Positions 16,252 to 24,686 of a DNA stretch of 64,000 bases are shown in pieces (the first letter of the stretch is position 1; every line of letters starts with the position of its first letter). The notes beneath the pieces are model-generated. The model was not told the origin of the DNA, did no database searches, and saw only the letters and a list, made by a program, of their open reading frames with translations. A program made the translations under genes and the position numbers. This DNA comes from Rhizobium sp. BT04 (GTDB lineage: Bacteria; Pseudomonadota; Alphaproteobacteria; Rhizobiales; Rhizobiaceae), in contig NZ_CP125652.1 of assembly GCF_030053135.1 (NCBI RefSeq), positions 1,550,001-1,614,000 on the forward strand. The letters are read 5' to 3'.

Positions 16252-16546
16252 CGGCGCATCCTTTCAGGCTGTGAGTCTGGGTTAACAGGCATTAACCTTC
16301 GATGAACGGCCCAGCGGCGCGAAGTCTTCACTTGTATGCCAGTCCGCTATTCCGACCGTTTGCATTGCTATTCATTCCCCATATGGATCGACAATCTGGC
16401 GCCCTTCAACAGGGCTGGGGAGCATCTAAAGCGGATGATGCCGAGAGAAAGGCGGACTTAAGTCGGACTGGCAACTCCAGGCCCTACTGTTCATATTAGC
16501 CTTGAGGCATGTTGAAGATCCGTGGAGGGCGGATCAGGAGGAGACT

Positions 16547-16819
16547 ATGAAGTTCGGCCCCGACAACTACAGCTACGAAGAGCGCTGCTCGCAAGGCCAC
16601 AGTTCAGCATCGACGATCGCAACCATCGAGGCAGCCCTGTCCGCAGATCCGGACATCGACAACAGCGCCATCGAGATCCGGATGCTCGGCCCTGTCGTCC
16701 TGCTCGAAGGCTATATCACGAAAGCCGCAGACCGCGACAAAGCCATCTCGCTTGCGGCGATGATCGTCGGCGAGGAGAATGTCCACGACCGGATGCTGAG
16801 CCGCTTCCCGACGCAGTAG
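16547..16819 (+). CDS. BON-domain protein, 90 aa
   Basis: The 90-residue protein consists of a single BON-like domain: STIATIEAALSADPDIDNSA, then IEIRMLGPVVLLEGYITKAAD with the conserved glycine, then AISLAAMIVGEENVHDRM. BON domains bind phospholipid or other envelope components and often occur in osmotic-stress proteins such as OsmY. There is no signal peptide, so it may be cytoplasmic or a partner of other proteins. AGGAGGAG lies just before the ATG at 16547. It is likely a monocistronic stress gene. Confidence 0.75.
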   Translation: MKFGPDNYSYEERCSQGHSSASTIATIEAALSADPDIDNSAIEIRMLGPVVLLEGYITKAADRDKAISLAAMIVGEENVHDRMLSRFPTQ

Positions 16820-17006
16820 CGAGCGTTGTTCCGCGAGCTCGGACGTACCAAGAGGGATGGCGAAACCCTGCGCCTGCAGAATGCTTCAATCTGACCCGGA
16901 AAGTGGATGTGACTATTTAAACATGCCCACAGGCATTCCGTGTAGCGGAGGAACTATATCTTATCGGTGGCGTTTACCGGGACACTCAAGATCCTGGGAG
17001 GATATT

Positions 17007-17294
17007 ATGAAAATACTGGTCATCTCTGCCGCATCGCTGTTTCTGTCACTCGGGGGAGCGGCGTTCGCGCAGACGACGACGGTCGTCGTCCCTGGCGAGG
17101 TCAAGACCTATGTCCAAAAACAGGAAACGCCATCCGTCACCTTTGAAGGTGACGTCGTAGTCGGTACGCCGCTTCCTGACACGGTCGAGATCCACACAAT
17201 CCCCGATCAACCTGATTACGGTTATGTGGTCGTCAACAAAAAGCGCGTGCTCGTCAATCCGAAGACCCGCGCGGTGATTGAGGTCATCCAATAA
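17007..17294 (+). CDS. DUF1236 periplasmic protein
   Basis: The 95-residue protein has a signal peptide (MKILVISAASLFLSLGGAAF with cleavage near FAQ) and a short beta-rich mature part typical of DUF1236. TPLPDTVEIHTIPDQPDYGY is followed by VVVNKKRVLVNPKTRAVIEV. Proteins of this group are exported, small, and common in Rhizobiales; some are stress-induced. GGGAGGA precedes the ATG. A strong terminator follows at 17299-17337. The longer open frame back to 16857 has no supported start. Confidence 0.82.
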   Translation: MKILVISAASLFLSLGGAAFAQTTTVVVPGEVKTYVQKQETPSVTFEGDVVVGTPLPDTVEIHTIPDQPDYGYVVVNKKRVLVNPKTRAVIEVIQ

Positions 17295-17298
17295 CTTG

Positions 17299-17337
17299 AA
17301 AGCATCGCGGGCATGTTTCCAAGGCCCGCGATGCTTT
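17299..17337 (+). terminator. Terminator after DUF1236 gene
   Basis: Perfect 14-base arms AAAGCATCGCGGGC/GCCCGCGATGCTTT enclose an 11-base loop, starting 5 bases after the stop codon. Confidence 0.8.
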
Positions 17338-17497
17338 ATCATTCCACCTTCCTTCGCATCAGGTGCCGTTCGCTCGGCGATCGAGAGTTGAATTCAGCTT
17401 GGCATCCGCCGCAGCGAGCTGCATCAAATGACGTCGTTGCCATGAAACGCAGAAAAAGTTCCGTGTAGCTTTTCTACTGCTGATCGACGGACAGTTC

Positions 17498-18124
17498 TTA
17501 GAACTTCACGCCGATTCCGAACTTGAGTTCGTGCTGGTCGAGGTCGACATCAACGCCGAGAATGTCCTTCTTGCCGAAGTCGTTATACCGGTACTCTCCA
17601 CGGGCGAAGATGTTGTTGGTGATGGCAAAGTCGACACCAGCGCCGACAGTGTAACCGTTGAAGGTCTCCGTTTCCTTGTCGAATCCCGGCAGGTCCACGT
17701 ATCCACGCGTAGCGGTCCATCCAGCTGCGCCATAAAGCAGCGCTCTGTCAAAGGCGTAGCCGACACGACCACGCACAGCGCCGGCCCAATCGGTCCCAAC
17801 GTCCGCCCCCAGCGCTCCCTCTTCGTTCCAGTTGTATTCGAGGTTGCCCTCGATACCGACAACGATGTTGTTGTCGAACTGGAAATTGTAACCCGCAAAT
17901 CCACCAAAGACGCCGCCGTTGAAATCCTGAGAATCGCTGGCGCCGCCGACGCTGAAGTCACCGTTCAGCCAACTGGCGCCGCCATCCATACCAAGATACG
18001 GGCCTGACCAGCTGAAAGCTGGCGCAGCCGTAACAGGTGTGGCCGGGACGTCCTGCACGGCATCCGCTGCAAACGCGCTCGTTGCGACAAGTGCTAGTAA
18101 AGTGGTGGCGATCGTTAGCTTCAT
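17498..18124 (-). CDS. Outer membrane beta-barrel protein (Omp25/RopB-like)
   Basis: The 208-residue protein has a signal peptide of about 20 residues (ending SAFAADA) and then an eight-stranded OmpA-type barrel. It contains SWSGPYLGMDGGASW, GGFAGYNFQFDNNIVVGIEG, VRGRVGYAFDRALLYGAAGW and ARGEYRYNDFG, and ends in HELKFGIGVKF with the terminal Phe needed for BAM insertion. This is the Omp25/31 / RopB type of rhizobial major surface protein. The ATG at 18124 has a GGGG element upstream. It stands alone between DUF1236 and the small-lipoprotein cluster. Confidence 0.88.
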   Translation of the reverse strand: MKLTIATTLLALVATSAFAADAVQDVPATPVTAAPAFSWSGPYLGMDGGASWLNGDFSVGGASDSQDFNGGVFGGFAGYNFQFDNNIVVGIEGNLEYNWNEEGALGADVGTDWAGAVRGRVGYAFDRALLYGAAGWTATRGYVDLPGFDKETETFNGYTVGAGVDFAITNNIFARGEYRYNDFGKKDILGVDVDLDQHELKFGIGVKF

Positions 18125-18261
18125 TTTCGTTTACCCCCATGTCTTGCAACATACTAGATACGGCCCAACTCAACAAATAGCGGTAACGCTAAAGACACAC
18201 TCGCAAAACTATAGGGTAGAAAACATATGCGCCAAAGTGGGCATGGCAAGTATCGCGCCCG

Positions 18262-18456
18262 CTAATAACTGCAGAACCGCCCGTCGCTGGGTCTGAACCC
18301 GTCCGCGCAGGCCGGGTTCAGTGGGCGACCCTCATGATAGTAGCCGCCGCCGATCGATGAAGTCTGATCGAGACTTCCGGACGAGGCGCAGGCCGAAGTG
18401 ATCGTGGCAAGGCTGATCAGCGTTCCGGTCGCGATAAAGGCGAAAAATCGGTTCGT
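18262..18456 (-). pseudogene. Small lipoprotein copy 1, start codon changed to ACG
   Basis: The 64-codon frame reads NRFFAFIATGTLISLATITS then AC and ends RPSDGRFCSY, like the third copy at 19591. Where copies 2 and 3 have ATG, this one has ACG (18454-18456), so the normal start is lost while the rest is intact. The ribosome site AAGGGGAAG remains in place. It may be silent, or weakly translated from ACG. The original product would be a lipoprotein of about 45 mature residues. Confidence 0.6.
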
Positions 18457-18676
18457 CTGAACTTCCCCTTGGAAGGGGCATGGCTGTAGCAGCAGCCAGA
18501 CGCCGGGCAGAAGGGCTCAAAGGGTGCATGTGGCAAACGATCAGCGTTACAGAGCCAAGCTTCAATAGTTGCCAAGATTTTTGGAAGCCGCAGACCTCTG
18601 CCTTGATTTATCAGGCGGCGAGAACGCCGCTATCTCACACATACTTATATCAAGCCTGTAGAGATTACAGAGTGAA

Positions 18677-18829
18677 CTAATCTGCATGGGCTGGGTTGAG
18701 TGGGCGACTTTCCTGATAGTAACCGGCGATCGATAAAGTCTGATCGAGACTTCCGGACGAGGCGCAGGCCGAAGTGATCGTGGCAAGGCTGATCAGGCCG
18801 GTCGCGATAGAGGCGAAAAATCGGTTCAT
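18677..18829 (-). CDS. Small lipoprotein copy 2, C-terminally truncated
   Basis: The 50-residue protein MNRFFASIATGLISLATITS-AC then ASSGSLDQTLSIAGYYQESRPLNPAHAD matches copies 1 and 3 but stops before the conserved GFRPSDGRxCSY tail. It also lacks one Thr in the signal. The ATG at 18829 follows GAGGGAGAAG. It probably encodes a secreted lipoprotein-like peptide, but the missing cysteine-containing tail suggests decay. The gaps on either side (18457-18676, 18830-19080) contain no other supported gene. Confidence 0.5.
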   Translation of the reverse strand: MNRFFASIATGLISLATITSACASSGSLDQTLSIAGYYQESRPLNPAHAD

Positions 18830-19080
18830 CTGAGCTTCTCCCTCGGGGGATGTGGCTTTTCTTCCGCGCAAACAGACTTCTATATTTCGTTGCAAGATCG
18901 CACGCGGGACTGCGACAAGAAGTATGCGCCACCGTTGCCAACTATCGGCTATGGAGACTTACCGAGAATGATCGGAAATTTCGCGTTCATGCGTCAGCCT
19001 GATCGTCGAGCTACCTGCCTTTTGATCGCGATTGTGGTAGTTATTAATGGATGTCGTTGTTCTCGGGAGGGTAACTATTC

Positions 19081-19290
19081 ATGGTCGTTCACAGGGATAT
19101 GACTAGCGACGAATGGAAGTGGCTTGTGCGCCTTTGCCAACACGAAGCGGATAGCATTCCTAAGGAAATCGAAGCGCGGTTTACCGAACTTGGGCTCTTG
19201 GGGCCGAATGGTCTTTCGGACAATGCCAGGAATTTGGTTCAACATGAACTGCTGGCAGAGCGGCGAAACAGACTGCAAGGGCTTCACTGA
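19081..19290 (+). CDS. Small hypothetical protein, 69 aa
   Basis: The 69-residue protein opens MVVHRDMTSDEWKWLVRLCQ and is helical, with a C-terminal NARNLVQHELLAERRNRLQG. A GGGAGGG lies about 9 bases upstream, which supports translation. There is no signal or membrane segment and the family is not recognised. The sequence is compatible with a small winged-helix or anti-activator fold, but nothing diagnostic is present. It lies between copies 2 and 3 of the small lipoprotein on the opposite strand. The following 300 bases (19291-19590) hold no clear gene. Confidence 0.55.
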   Translation: MVVHRDMTSDEWKWLVRLCQHEADSIPKEIEARFTELGLLGPNGLSDNARNLVQHELLAERRNRLQGLH

Positions 19291-19590
19291 CTGATCACTT
19301 TAGACGCCAAGCAGAAGTCCAAAGCGGTGATGTCGATTGCGAGATCCAAGCCGGAGATCCGACTTTCTCGGCGGCGGGCGTTTCCTAGAGCGGCTATTTC
19401 GGCCGGCCGCAGACAGCTGGTCGCAATCGCCCAGCCGCAATTTGGACCTATGGAAATTCCGTTCGCTCGGTCTCGGGAAAGCTGCTCATCGATTGGACCA
19501 TACGGACGATGTTGAGGCAAACATCGGCTTCCGCGCGATGACAGCACTCGCTGACTTGTCCCACGGCGTCGGGCTGATCAGCCCTCTTTT

Positions 19591-19782
19591 CTAGTAACTA
19601 CAAGACCGCCCATCGCTAGGCCTGAATCCGCCTCCACAGGCTGGATTGAGCGGCTGACTTTCGTAATAGTAATCGCCGCCGATCGACGAAGTCTGATCGA
19701 GGCTGGTGGACGTGCAGGCCGAAATGATCGTGGCGAGGCTGATCAGCGTTCCGGTCGCGATAAGTGCGAAAAATCGGCTCAT
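19591..19782 (-). CDS. Small lipoprotein copy 3 (intact)
   Basis: The 63-residue protein MSRFFALIATGTLISLATII-SAC has a signal peptide and an ISAC lipobox, followed by TSTSLDQTSSIGGDYYYESQ and ending GGGFRPSDGRSCSY. It is the only one of three local copies with both a normal ATG and the full tail, so it is likely the functional member. The mature peptide would be about 40 residues, anchored by the first Cys, with two further Cys able to form a disulfide. GAAGGAGAA precedes the ATG. No family name is known to me. Confidence 0.6.
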   Translation of the reverse strand: MSRFFALIATGTLISLATIISACTSTSLDQTSSIGGDYYYESQPLNPACGGGFRPSDGRSCSY

Positions 19783-20036
19783 CTGAGGTTCTCCTTCGCA
19801 GGGGCATGGCTTTGCCCCGGCCAAGCAATCTACCACGCCACAGCGAATGCAGGCATTGATTGATGCCAATCGACTGCTCTCGGCGGCCTCTCGTAACGCT
19901 AAAGTGATCGTCTTTCCGCCGATCTTTTCAAGCCCATGCACCGTCACATAACTGTCATGCAAAATTGCCCATTGTTATGGCAGGTTGAGCAAAATATATG
20001 CTGCCGGCTAACAAAAAAAAGAATGAGTGAACTGCT

Positions 20037-20183
20037 ATGAGTGCCATACAGAAACTTTTCAATCGCCGGCTCCTGAGCCGTTTCGTCAGTGGTCTCGGCG
20101 CTGTTCCCCAGCGTTTTCGCGACGCGCGCGAAGAACGTAAGCCCGCCATCCATCCATCCTTCATGGATGATTTCGGCGCCTAG
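20037..20183 (+). CDS. Possible small protein, 48 aa
   Basis: An open frame of 48 codons (MSAIQKLFNRRLLSRFVSGL start, FMDDFGA end) has codon choice like the surrounding genes and an amphipathic basic N-terminal helix. No good ribosome site precedes the ATG, and an A-rich tract lies upstream, so expression is uncertain. The family is not recognised. It is reported because nothing else explains this stretch. Confidence 0.3.
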   Translation: MSAIQKLFNRRLLSRFVSGLGAVPQRFRDAREERKPAIHPSFMDDFGA

Positions 20184-20246
20184 TCGCCAACGCCTCCGCT
20201 GACCACCGGGTAAGGCAAACGACCTTATCCCGGCCGGCCCTCCTCC

Positions 20247-20798
20247 TCAGTTCACGACAGGTGCAGCCGGTTCGCCCCAGCTGGCAATCGGGTGGCCGCC
20301 CTTGGTCGCCACCCTGATATCATAGAGCGCGAGCGAGGCCTGGAGCTGCCGCATGTCGTTGCAGCGATTGATGATGGCGCCGATATATTGCACGCAGTCG
20401 CTGGCGCTGCCCTGCACGGAGCCCGTGGCCCAATCCTTGACGATCCCGTCGGCGCCCACCAGGAAATAGGAAAGCCGGTTATTCTCAGAAACGGTGGAGC
20501 TACCGACCAGGCCGGCGAAATTCGTGCCGGTCTCGGTCCTGGCGGCCGGCGCCATATGCCGGTAGATCGTCATGCCGTTTTTCAATGGCGTCGCGCCGAT
20601 CATCGGCCCGAAGGTCGCTTCGGAACCGGAAAGCCGCGCCATCGGCGACTGGCCGAGATTGGCGATCTCCGCATAGGGTTTGCCCAGCGCATAGCTGGTG
20701 TAAGAGCGGTTGGCGGCGTTCTCAGCCTTTTCCGCCACTTGAGAGCACCCCGCCAGACCGATGGTGAGGCTGATCGAAAGAATTGCCATGAATCGCAT
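20247..20798 (-). CDS. Hypothetical lipoprotein, 183 aa
   Basis: The protein starts MRFMAILSISLTIGLAGC, a clear lipoprotein signal with LAGC lipobox (Cys 18). A mature domain of about 165 residues follows, containing YALGKPYAEIANLGQSPMAR and a C-terminal SDCVQYIGAIINRCNDMR with two Cys. The ATG at 20798 has AAGGGGG at 5 bases; the longer open frame to 20906 is unsupported. It is probably anchored to the inner or outer membrane facing the periplasm. Function is unknown. Confidence 0.7.
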   Translation of the reverse strand: MRFMAILSISLTIGLAGCSQVAEKAENAANRSYTSYALGKPYAEIANLGQSPMARLSGSEATFGPMIGATPLKNGMTIYRHMAPAARTETGTNFAGLVGSSTVSENNRLSYFLVGADGIVKDWATGSVQGSASDCVQYIGAIINRCNDMRQLQASLALYDIRVATKGGHPIASWGEPAAPVVN

Positions 20799-21035
20799 GC
20801 TGCCCCCTTGCCGGCCACACCGTGTGCTCTGCGGCCGCCGCTTGTTCCTTAACCCGCCATATTTGCTATCAGGTTTGCGGGATTTGGGAAGCGGTCGCCT
20901 CGCCACGTTGGTTTATGCAATTGTTTGCTTGCAGCTTTACCGATGTGCCGTGGCCACCTATCGAGCCAGATGATGGAATCGAGCACGCCGATCCTCGCGC
21001 ACGTTCGCCGGCATCGGTCATGCCAGCGGTCCTGA

Positions 21036-21455
21036 TCAGGCTGCGACGGAGAGTTCCTTACGGAACCAGATCCGGTCGACAGGCCGGCCTGCGGCATGCC
21101 CGCTGATCCTGCCGAATTCGACATATCCAAGTTTCGGGTAAAAGTCCGGCGCCTGGGTCGAGAGCGTGTCGACGCAGGCCGTTACAGCGGCGCGGCGGCG
21201 CCCTTCTTCTTCCGCCGCCGCCATCAACTTCGTGCCGATGCCGCTCAACCGCAGCGATTTTGCCACCCACAGATTGCCGATGAAAAGAATCGAGAAGGAA
21301 ACGGACGCCGTTATTCCGGCAGTAAGCCCTCCATTCCCTTGCCAGACGATGGCGAACGCCTCACGCCTGATCTCAGCGCTCTCGTTGAAGGCAGTCAGGC
21401 CGTCGGAAATCGCAGTTGCGATCTCAGGCGGAACGGGATCAAGGGTTTCGAACAT
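21036..21455 (-). CDS. GNAT family N-acetyltransferase
   Basis: The 139-residue protein has the GNAT core. A beta4 strand (FIGNLWVAKSLR) runs into motif A LSGIGTKLMAAAEEEGRRR, which binds the pyrophosphate of acetyl-CoA. The later ACVDTLSTQAPDFYPKLGYV contains the family's F/Y-P-K-LGY segment. A preceding GAGGAAACC supports the ATG at 21455 over the longer frame. The acceptor substrate is unknown; the gene stands alone. Confidence 0.83.
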   Translation of the reverse strand: MFETLDPVPPEIATAISDGLTAFNESAEIRREAFAIVWQGNGGLTAGITASVSFSILFIGNLWVAKSLRLSGIGTKLMAAAEEEGRRRAAVTACVDTLSTQAPDFYPKLGYVEFGRISGHAAGRPVDRIWFRKELSVAA

Positions 21456-21679
21456 GGTTTCCTCATCATCGATGATCGCCGTAGGATAGCGACCCATCGG
21501 TTCCGGTCCAGCCGTTTTCAGCTTTTAAGGATCAGCCGACGCCCTTCCGGCGCAAACTCCAACGCAGGCATCTCAGACATTTTTCTCGCGATGCGCATGC
21601 GCCTATCTTCTCCGCCGCAATAGCTTCACAATCAACCGACAGAAAGTTCATCCGGGAAACGACAACTAGGGAATGAAAC

Positions 21680-22420
21680 ATGGCGCCGATTCTTTCCAAG
21701 ACACTTCTGATGACTGCCCTTCTGGCCCTGCCGCTTGGCAGCGCAGCGCCTGTTTTGGCGCAGGAGGCAAAACCGCGCGAGGCGGTGATTTCGGTGACGG
21801 GCGATGGCGAATCGGCCGTGGCTCCGGATATGGCCATCGTCAATCTCGCCGTCGTCAAGCAGGCAAAGACCGCCCGCGAAGCCCTCGATGAGAACAACAA
21901 GGCGATGAACGAGGTGCTGAAGGCGCTGAAGGACGGCGGCATTGCCGAGCGCGATCTGCAGACTTCCGGCTTTTCCATCCAGCCGCAATATAATTATCCG
22001 CAGCCGGTCGACGGCCAGCAGCAGCAGCCGCAGCTGATCGGCTACCAGACGATCAATTCGGTCACCGTTAGGCTGCGCGATCTCGCCAAGCTCGGCCAGG
22101 TCATCGACCAATCCGTCACGCTCGGCATCAACCAGGGCGGCGACATCCAGTTCACCAACGACAAGCCGGAAGCGGCGATCGAAGAGGCACGCAAGAACGC
22201 CGTCGCCGAGGCGGTCAAGAAGGCGAAGACGCTGAGCGAAGCCGCCGGCGTCAAACTTGGCCGCATCCTCGAGATTAACGAGAATGTGCCGCGCGCCATG
22301 CCGCAGCCGGTCTATCGCGCCACGATGATGAAGGAGGCCGGGGATTCTGCCGTTCCCGTCCAGAGCGGCGAGAACAATTACAATGTCAGCGTCACCGTGA
22401 CTTTCGCAATCGAGCAGTAA
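21680..22420 (+). CDS. SIMPL domain (DUF541) periplasmic protein
   Basis: The 246-residue protein has a signal peptide (residues 1-25, ending APVLAQ) and a SIMPL/DUF541 domain. It contains ISVTGDGESAVAPDMAIVNL, NEVLKALKDGGIAERDLQTS, the Q/P-rich QPQYNYPQPVDGQQQQPQL insert, and a C-terminal NYNVSVTVTFAIEQ strand. Homologues (YggE, BP26) are oligomeric periplasmic proteins tied to oxidative stress and, in Brucella, are immunodominant antigens. Length agrees with the family. It is a single gene, followed by a palindromic repeat. Confidence 0.88.
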   Translation: MAPILSKTLLMTALLALPLGSAAPVLAQEAKPREAVISVTGDGESAVAPDMAIVNLAVVKQAKTAREALDENNKAMNEVLKALKDGGIAERDLQTSGFSIQPQYNYPQPVDGQQQQPQLIGYQTINSVTVRLRDLAKLGQVIDQSVTLGINQGGDIQFTNDKPEAAIEEARKNAVAEAVKKAKTLSEAAGVKLGRILEINENVPRAMPQPVYRATMMKEAGDSAVPVQSGENNYNVSVTVTFAIEQ

Positions 22421-22468
22421 AATGGAGGCGCCGCGTGTCGATGCTGTTCGCGCCGGCTGCTACCCAAG

Positions 22469-22632
22469 ACCCCTCCCCACAAGGGGGAGGGGCTAACGTG
22501 GCGCACCGCTTCACATAACCTCTATCGTCGCAATCCGTAGAACGGAAACAGCCGGCAAAACCTCTGCTTTTGATCGCCGCCCGGGACCAGAGCTTAGCCC
22601 CTCCCCCTTGTGGGGAGCGGTTGGGGAGGGGT
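22469..22632. repeat. GC-rich palindromic intergenic repeat
   Basis: The arm at 22469-22496 (CCCCTCCCCACAAGGGGGAG core) is complementary to the arm at 22594-22632, with about 100 bases between. The core sequences are the same as in the element at 5984-6076. The 368-base gap 22421-22788 holds this element and no gene. Confidence 0.72.
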
Positions 22633-22788
22633 TTTGCATTGGTACAGCCCGGGACAATGCCGGAAGAAAGAGCGCAGTCAAACCGAGCGCAAACCAATCC
22701 CAAAAGAGAAAACCGCCCTTGCCGATCGGGAGACCGGCAAAGGCGGCTTTTGCAGCGGCGCACGTCGTTTAGACGTGCAGGCGGTATT

Positions 22789-23142
22789 CTATTGATATCC
22801 GCGGCGCAGCGCGGGGCAACCGCGGACGTTGCCGAAGCTCATCTCGCCGGGGCCGCGACGTGTCCAGCCCTGGACGATGACGCGGCGCGGGGTGATATCG
22901 ACGACGCGCGCGCGGCGGAAGCCGTAGTCGCGGGCCATATCTTCGGCAAGACGCGGATCGCAGCCGCGGCCGCGACGTTCGAAGCCCGGCGGCGGAAGCG
23001 GACGGCGGTAGTCCCGCGGCGCATCACGGTCCTGATCGCCGATAATGATATTCAACTGGGCGGCGGCAGGCGCCACCGTGCCGGCAAGCGTGCCGGCTGT
23101 CAGCATGACGGCAAGACCCGCCTTTGCCAAAAACTGCATCAT
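22789..23142 (-). CDS. Small exported Cys-containing protein (paralogue A)
   Basis: The 117-residue protein has a signal peptide ending APAAAQ and an Arg/Pro-rich linker. Its C-terminal domain contains GRGCDPRLAEDMARDYGFRR, ARVVDITPRRVIVQGWTRRG and SFGNVRGCPALRR. The two RGC cysteines, ARDYG-x-RRA and NVRGCP are shared with the tandem paralogue at 23310-23612. Either of two adjacent ATGs (23142, 23139) is possible after GAAAGG. The product is probably periplasmic with one disulfide. The family name is not known to me. Confidence 0.65.
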   Translation of the reverse strand: MMQFLAKAGLAVMLTAGTLAGTVAPAAAQLNIIIGDQDRDAPRDYRRPLPPPGFERRGRGCDPRLAEDMARDYGFRRARVVDITPRRVIVQGWTRRGPGEMSFGNVRGCPALRRGYQ

Positions 23143-23309
23143 CGAAAAACCTTTCGTTCTATAGTCGGTGCGGTCGAGCCGCGCTCCCCCCGCATCACGC
23201 CGAAGCGTCATTGGGAATCACTCATACGGATTAGAGAAGAGACGGCGGAAAGTGGCGCAGTCAAGGCAAAACGGCGGCAGGGCTCGTCGGCGCTTGCCGC
23301 CTTAATATC

Positions 23310-23612
23310 TTAGCGGCGGATCAGCGGGCAGCCGCGGACATTGGCGAAGACCATTCTGTCCCAGCCGCGACGGTCGCGCCCGGCAACGACGACGACGCGC
23401 GGCGACATACGGGTGACATGCGCTCTCCGCAGGCCGTAATCACGCGCCTTGTTCACGGCATGCATCGGCGAGCAGCCGCGGATCGGCCGATGGTATTGCG
23501 CCTCGACGACGAAGTTCGTCTGCGGTCCCGCGGCTGCCGCGGAAACGGTGGCCGGAACGGCGCCGAGGGCGAGCACTGCGGCGAGGCAAGCCTTGGTGAG
23601 GAAATGCGTCAT
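23310..23612 (-). CDS. Small exported Cys-containing protein (paralogue B)
   Basis: The 100-residue protein has a signal peptide (to about 27, SAAAAG) and a domain with IRGCSPMHAVNKARDYGLRR, HVTRMSPRVVVVAGRDRRG and FANVRGCPLIRR. It is a clear tandem paralogue of the gene at 22789-23142, with the same strand and 167 bases between them. Shared residues are RGC, ARDYG, RRA, SPR/TPR, RRG and NVRGCP. Two conserved Cys suggest a disulfide in the periplasm. Role unknown. Confidence 0.65.
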   Translation of the reverse strand: MTHFLTKACLAAVLALGAVPATVSAAAAGPQTNFVVEAQYHRPIRGCSPMHAVNKARDYGLRRAHVTRMSPRVVVVAGRDRRGWDRMVFANVRGCPLIRR

Positions 23613-23739
23613 GGGTATCTCCGTCGGTTTGTTCTTGTCTTTGCGACTCTCCCTTCAGGGATTGTCTCGACAGTAACCGCGGCAAACTGAACGGTGTTGG
23701 AACCGCACATTCAGTTTGCGTTCAGAAGGATTAATCCTC

Positions 23740-24162
23740 TCAGGCGCCGAGATGCAGCACGATTTCGCGCCGGTGCGGGCGGTCCCGATGTTCGAAGAGA
23801 TAGAGGCCTTGCCAGGTGCCGAGCATCAGCCGGCCGCGCGCGACCGGAATACCGATCGAGACCTGAGTCAGCGCCGCCTTGATATGCGCCGGCATATCGT
23901 CCGGCCCCTCGGCCCTGTGCACGACCCAGCCCATCGACGCATCGGAGGCCGGCGGCACCAGGCGGCGGAAAAAGGAAAGAAGGTCGGTGCGCACATCGGG
24001 ATCGGCATTTTCCTGGATCAGCAGCGAACAGGATGTGTGGCGCACGAAGACGGTGAGCAGCCCCTCCTCCGGCCCCGCGGCGTTGACGAAGGCCTCCGCC
24101 TGGTCGGTGAATTCGTAAAGGCCCTGTCCGCGTGTGGGCAGGGTAAGGATCGTTTGGGGCAA
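23740..24162 (-). CDS. YjbQ family (UPF0047) secondary thiamine-phosphate synthase-like protein
   Basis: The 140-residue protein matches UPF0047/YjbQ. It has GLYEFTDQAEAFV, FVRHTSCSLLIQENADP with conserved His and Cys-Ser, DASMGWVVHRAEGPDDMPAH, and the C-terminal LGTWQGLYLFEHRDRPHRRE. E. coli YjbQ has weak thiamine-phosphate synthase activity, but the true role is unsettled. It is single-gene and full length. The ATG at 24162 is the only good start. Confidence 0.9.
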   Translation of the reverse strand: MPQTILTLPTRGQGLYEFTDQAEAFVNAAGPEEGLLTVFVRHTSCSLLIQENADPDVRTDLLSFFRRLVPPASDASMGWVVHRAEGPDDMPAHIKAALTQVSIGIPVARGRLMLGTWQGLYLFEHRDRPHRREIVLHLGA

Positions 24163-24237
24163 GGCGCTCTCCCATCTCGGAATCGTATCGCCGCGAGTTG
24201 GCGCGCCATGACCGACAAGTCAACGCTGAACACCGCG

Positions 24238-24591
24238 TCAGAGCTTGATCAGCATCTCGAAGCCGCCATAGATCAGCCGCTTGCCGTCGAACGGCATCTG
24301 CCATTGGTCGCCCTTGAGCCTCGGATCGTCCATCACCTTGGCATTGATATCGTCACGTTCCTGGCGCGAGCCGTAGACGATCCAGAAAAACACCACCACC
24401 TCGTCCTCCTTGGCCTGCACGGCGCGGGGAAAGGAGGTCAGCTCGCCATAGGGCACGTCGTCGCCGATACATTCGACATATTCGAGCGCGCCATATTCCT
24501 TCCAGATCGTGCCCGCGAAGGTCGAGAATTTCTTATAGGCCTCGACATTTTCCTTCGGTACCGCGACGATGAAACCATCGACATAGGACAT
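24238..24591 (-). CDS. DUF1428 family protein
   Basis: The 117-residue protein begins MSYVDGFIVAVPKENVEAYK and ends FDGKRLIYGGFEMLIKL. In between it carries EYGALEYVECIGDDVPYG and VVFFWIVYGSRQERDDINAK. These are the strong landmarks of DUF1428, a dimeric alpha-beta barrel (ferredoxin-like) family related to YciI/ABM proteins. Function is unknown. AGGAGTGCA lies just upstream of the ATG at 24591. The gene is monocistronic. Confidence 0.9.
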   Translation of the reverse strand: MSYVDGFIVAVPKENVEAYKKFSTFAGTIWKEYGALEYVECIGDDVPYGELTSFPRAVQAKEDEVVVFFWIVYGSRQERDDINAKVMDDPRLKGDQWQMPFDGKRLIYGGFEMLIKL

Positions 24592-24686
24592 TGCACTCCT
24601 CCTCTCGCGTGTCTGTGATTGCGGAGGAGATAGGAAGCCGGCCGGGCCGGTCCAGGGATGAAGCGCCGGGAGCCTCTTTCAGGCAA

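Noticed and set aside
19284..19547. Minus-strand ORF of 87 codons
   Set aside because: No ribosome site, no recognisable domain, and composition unlike neighbouring genes.
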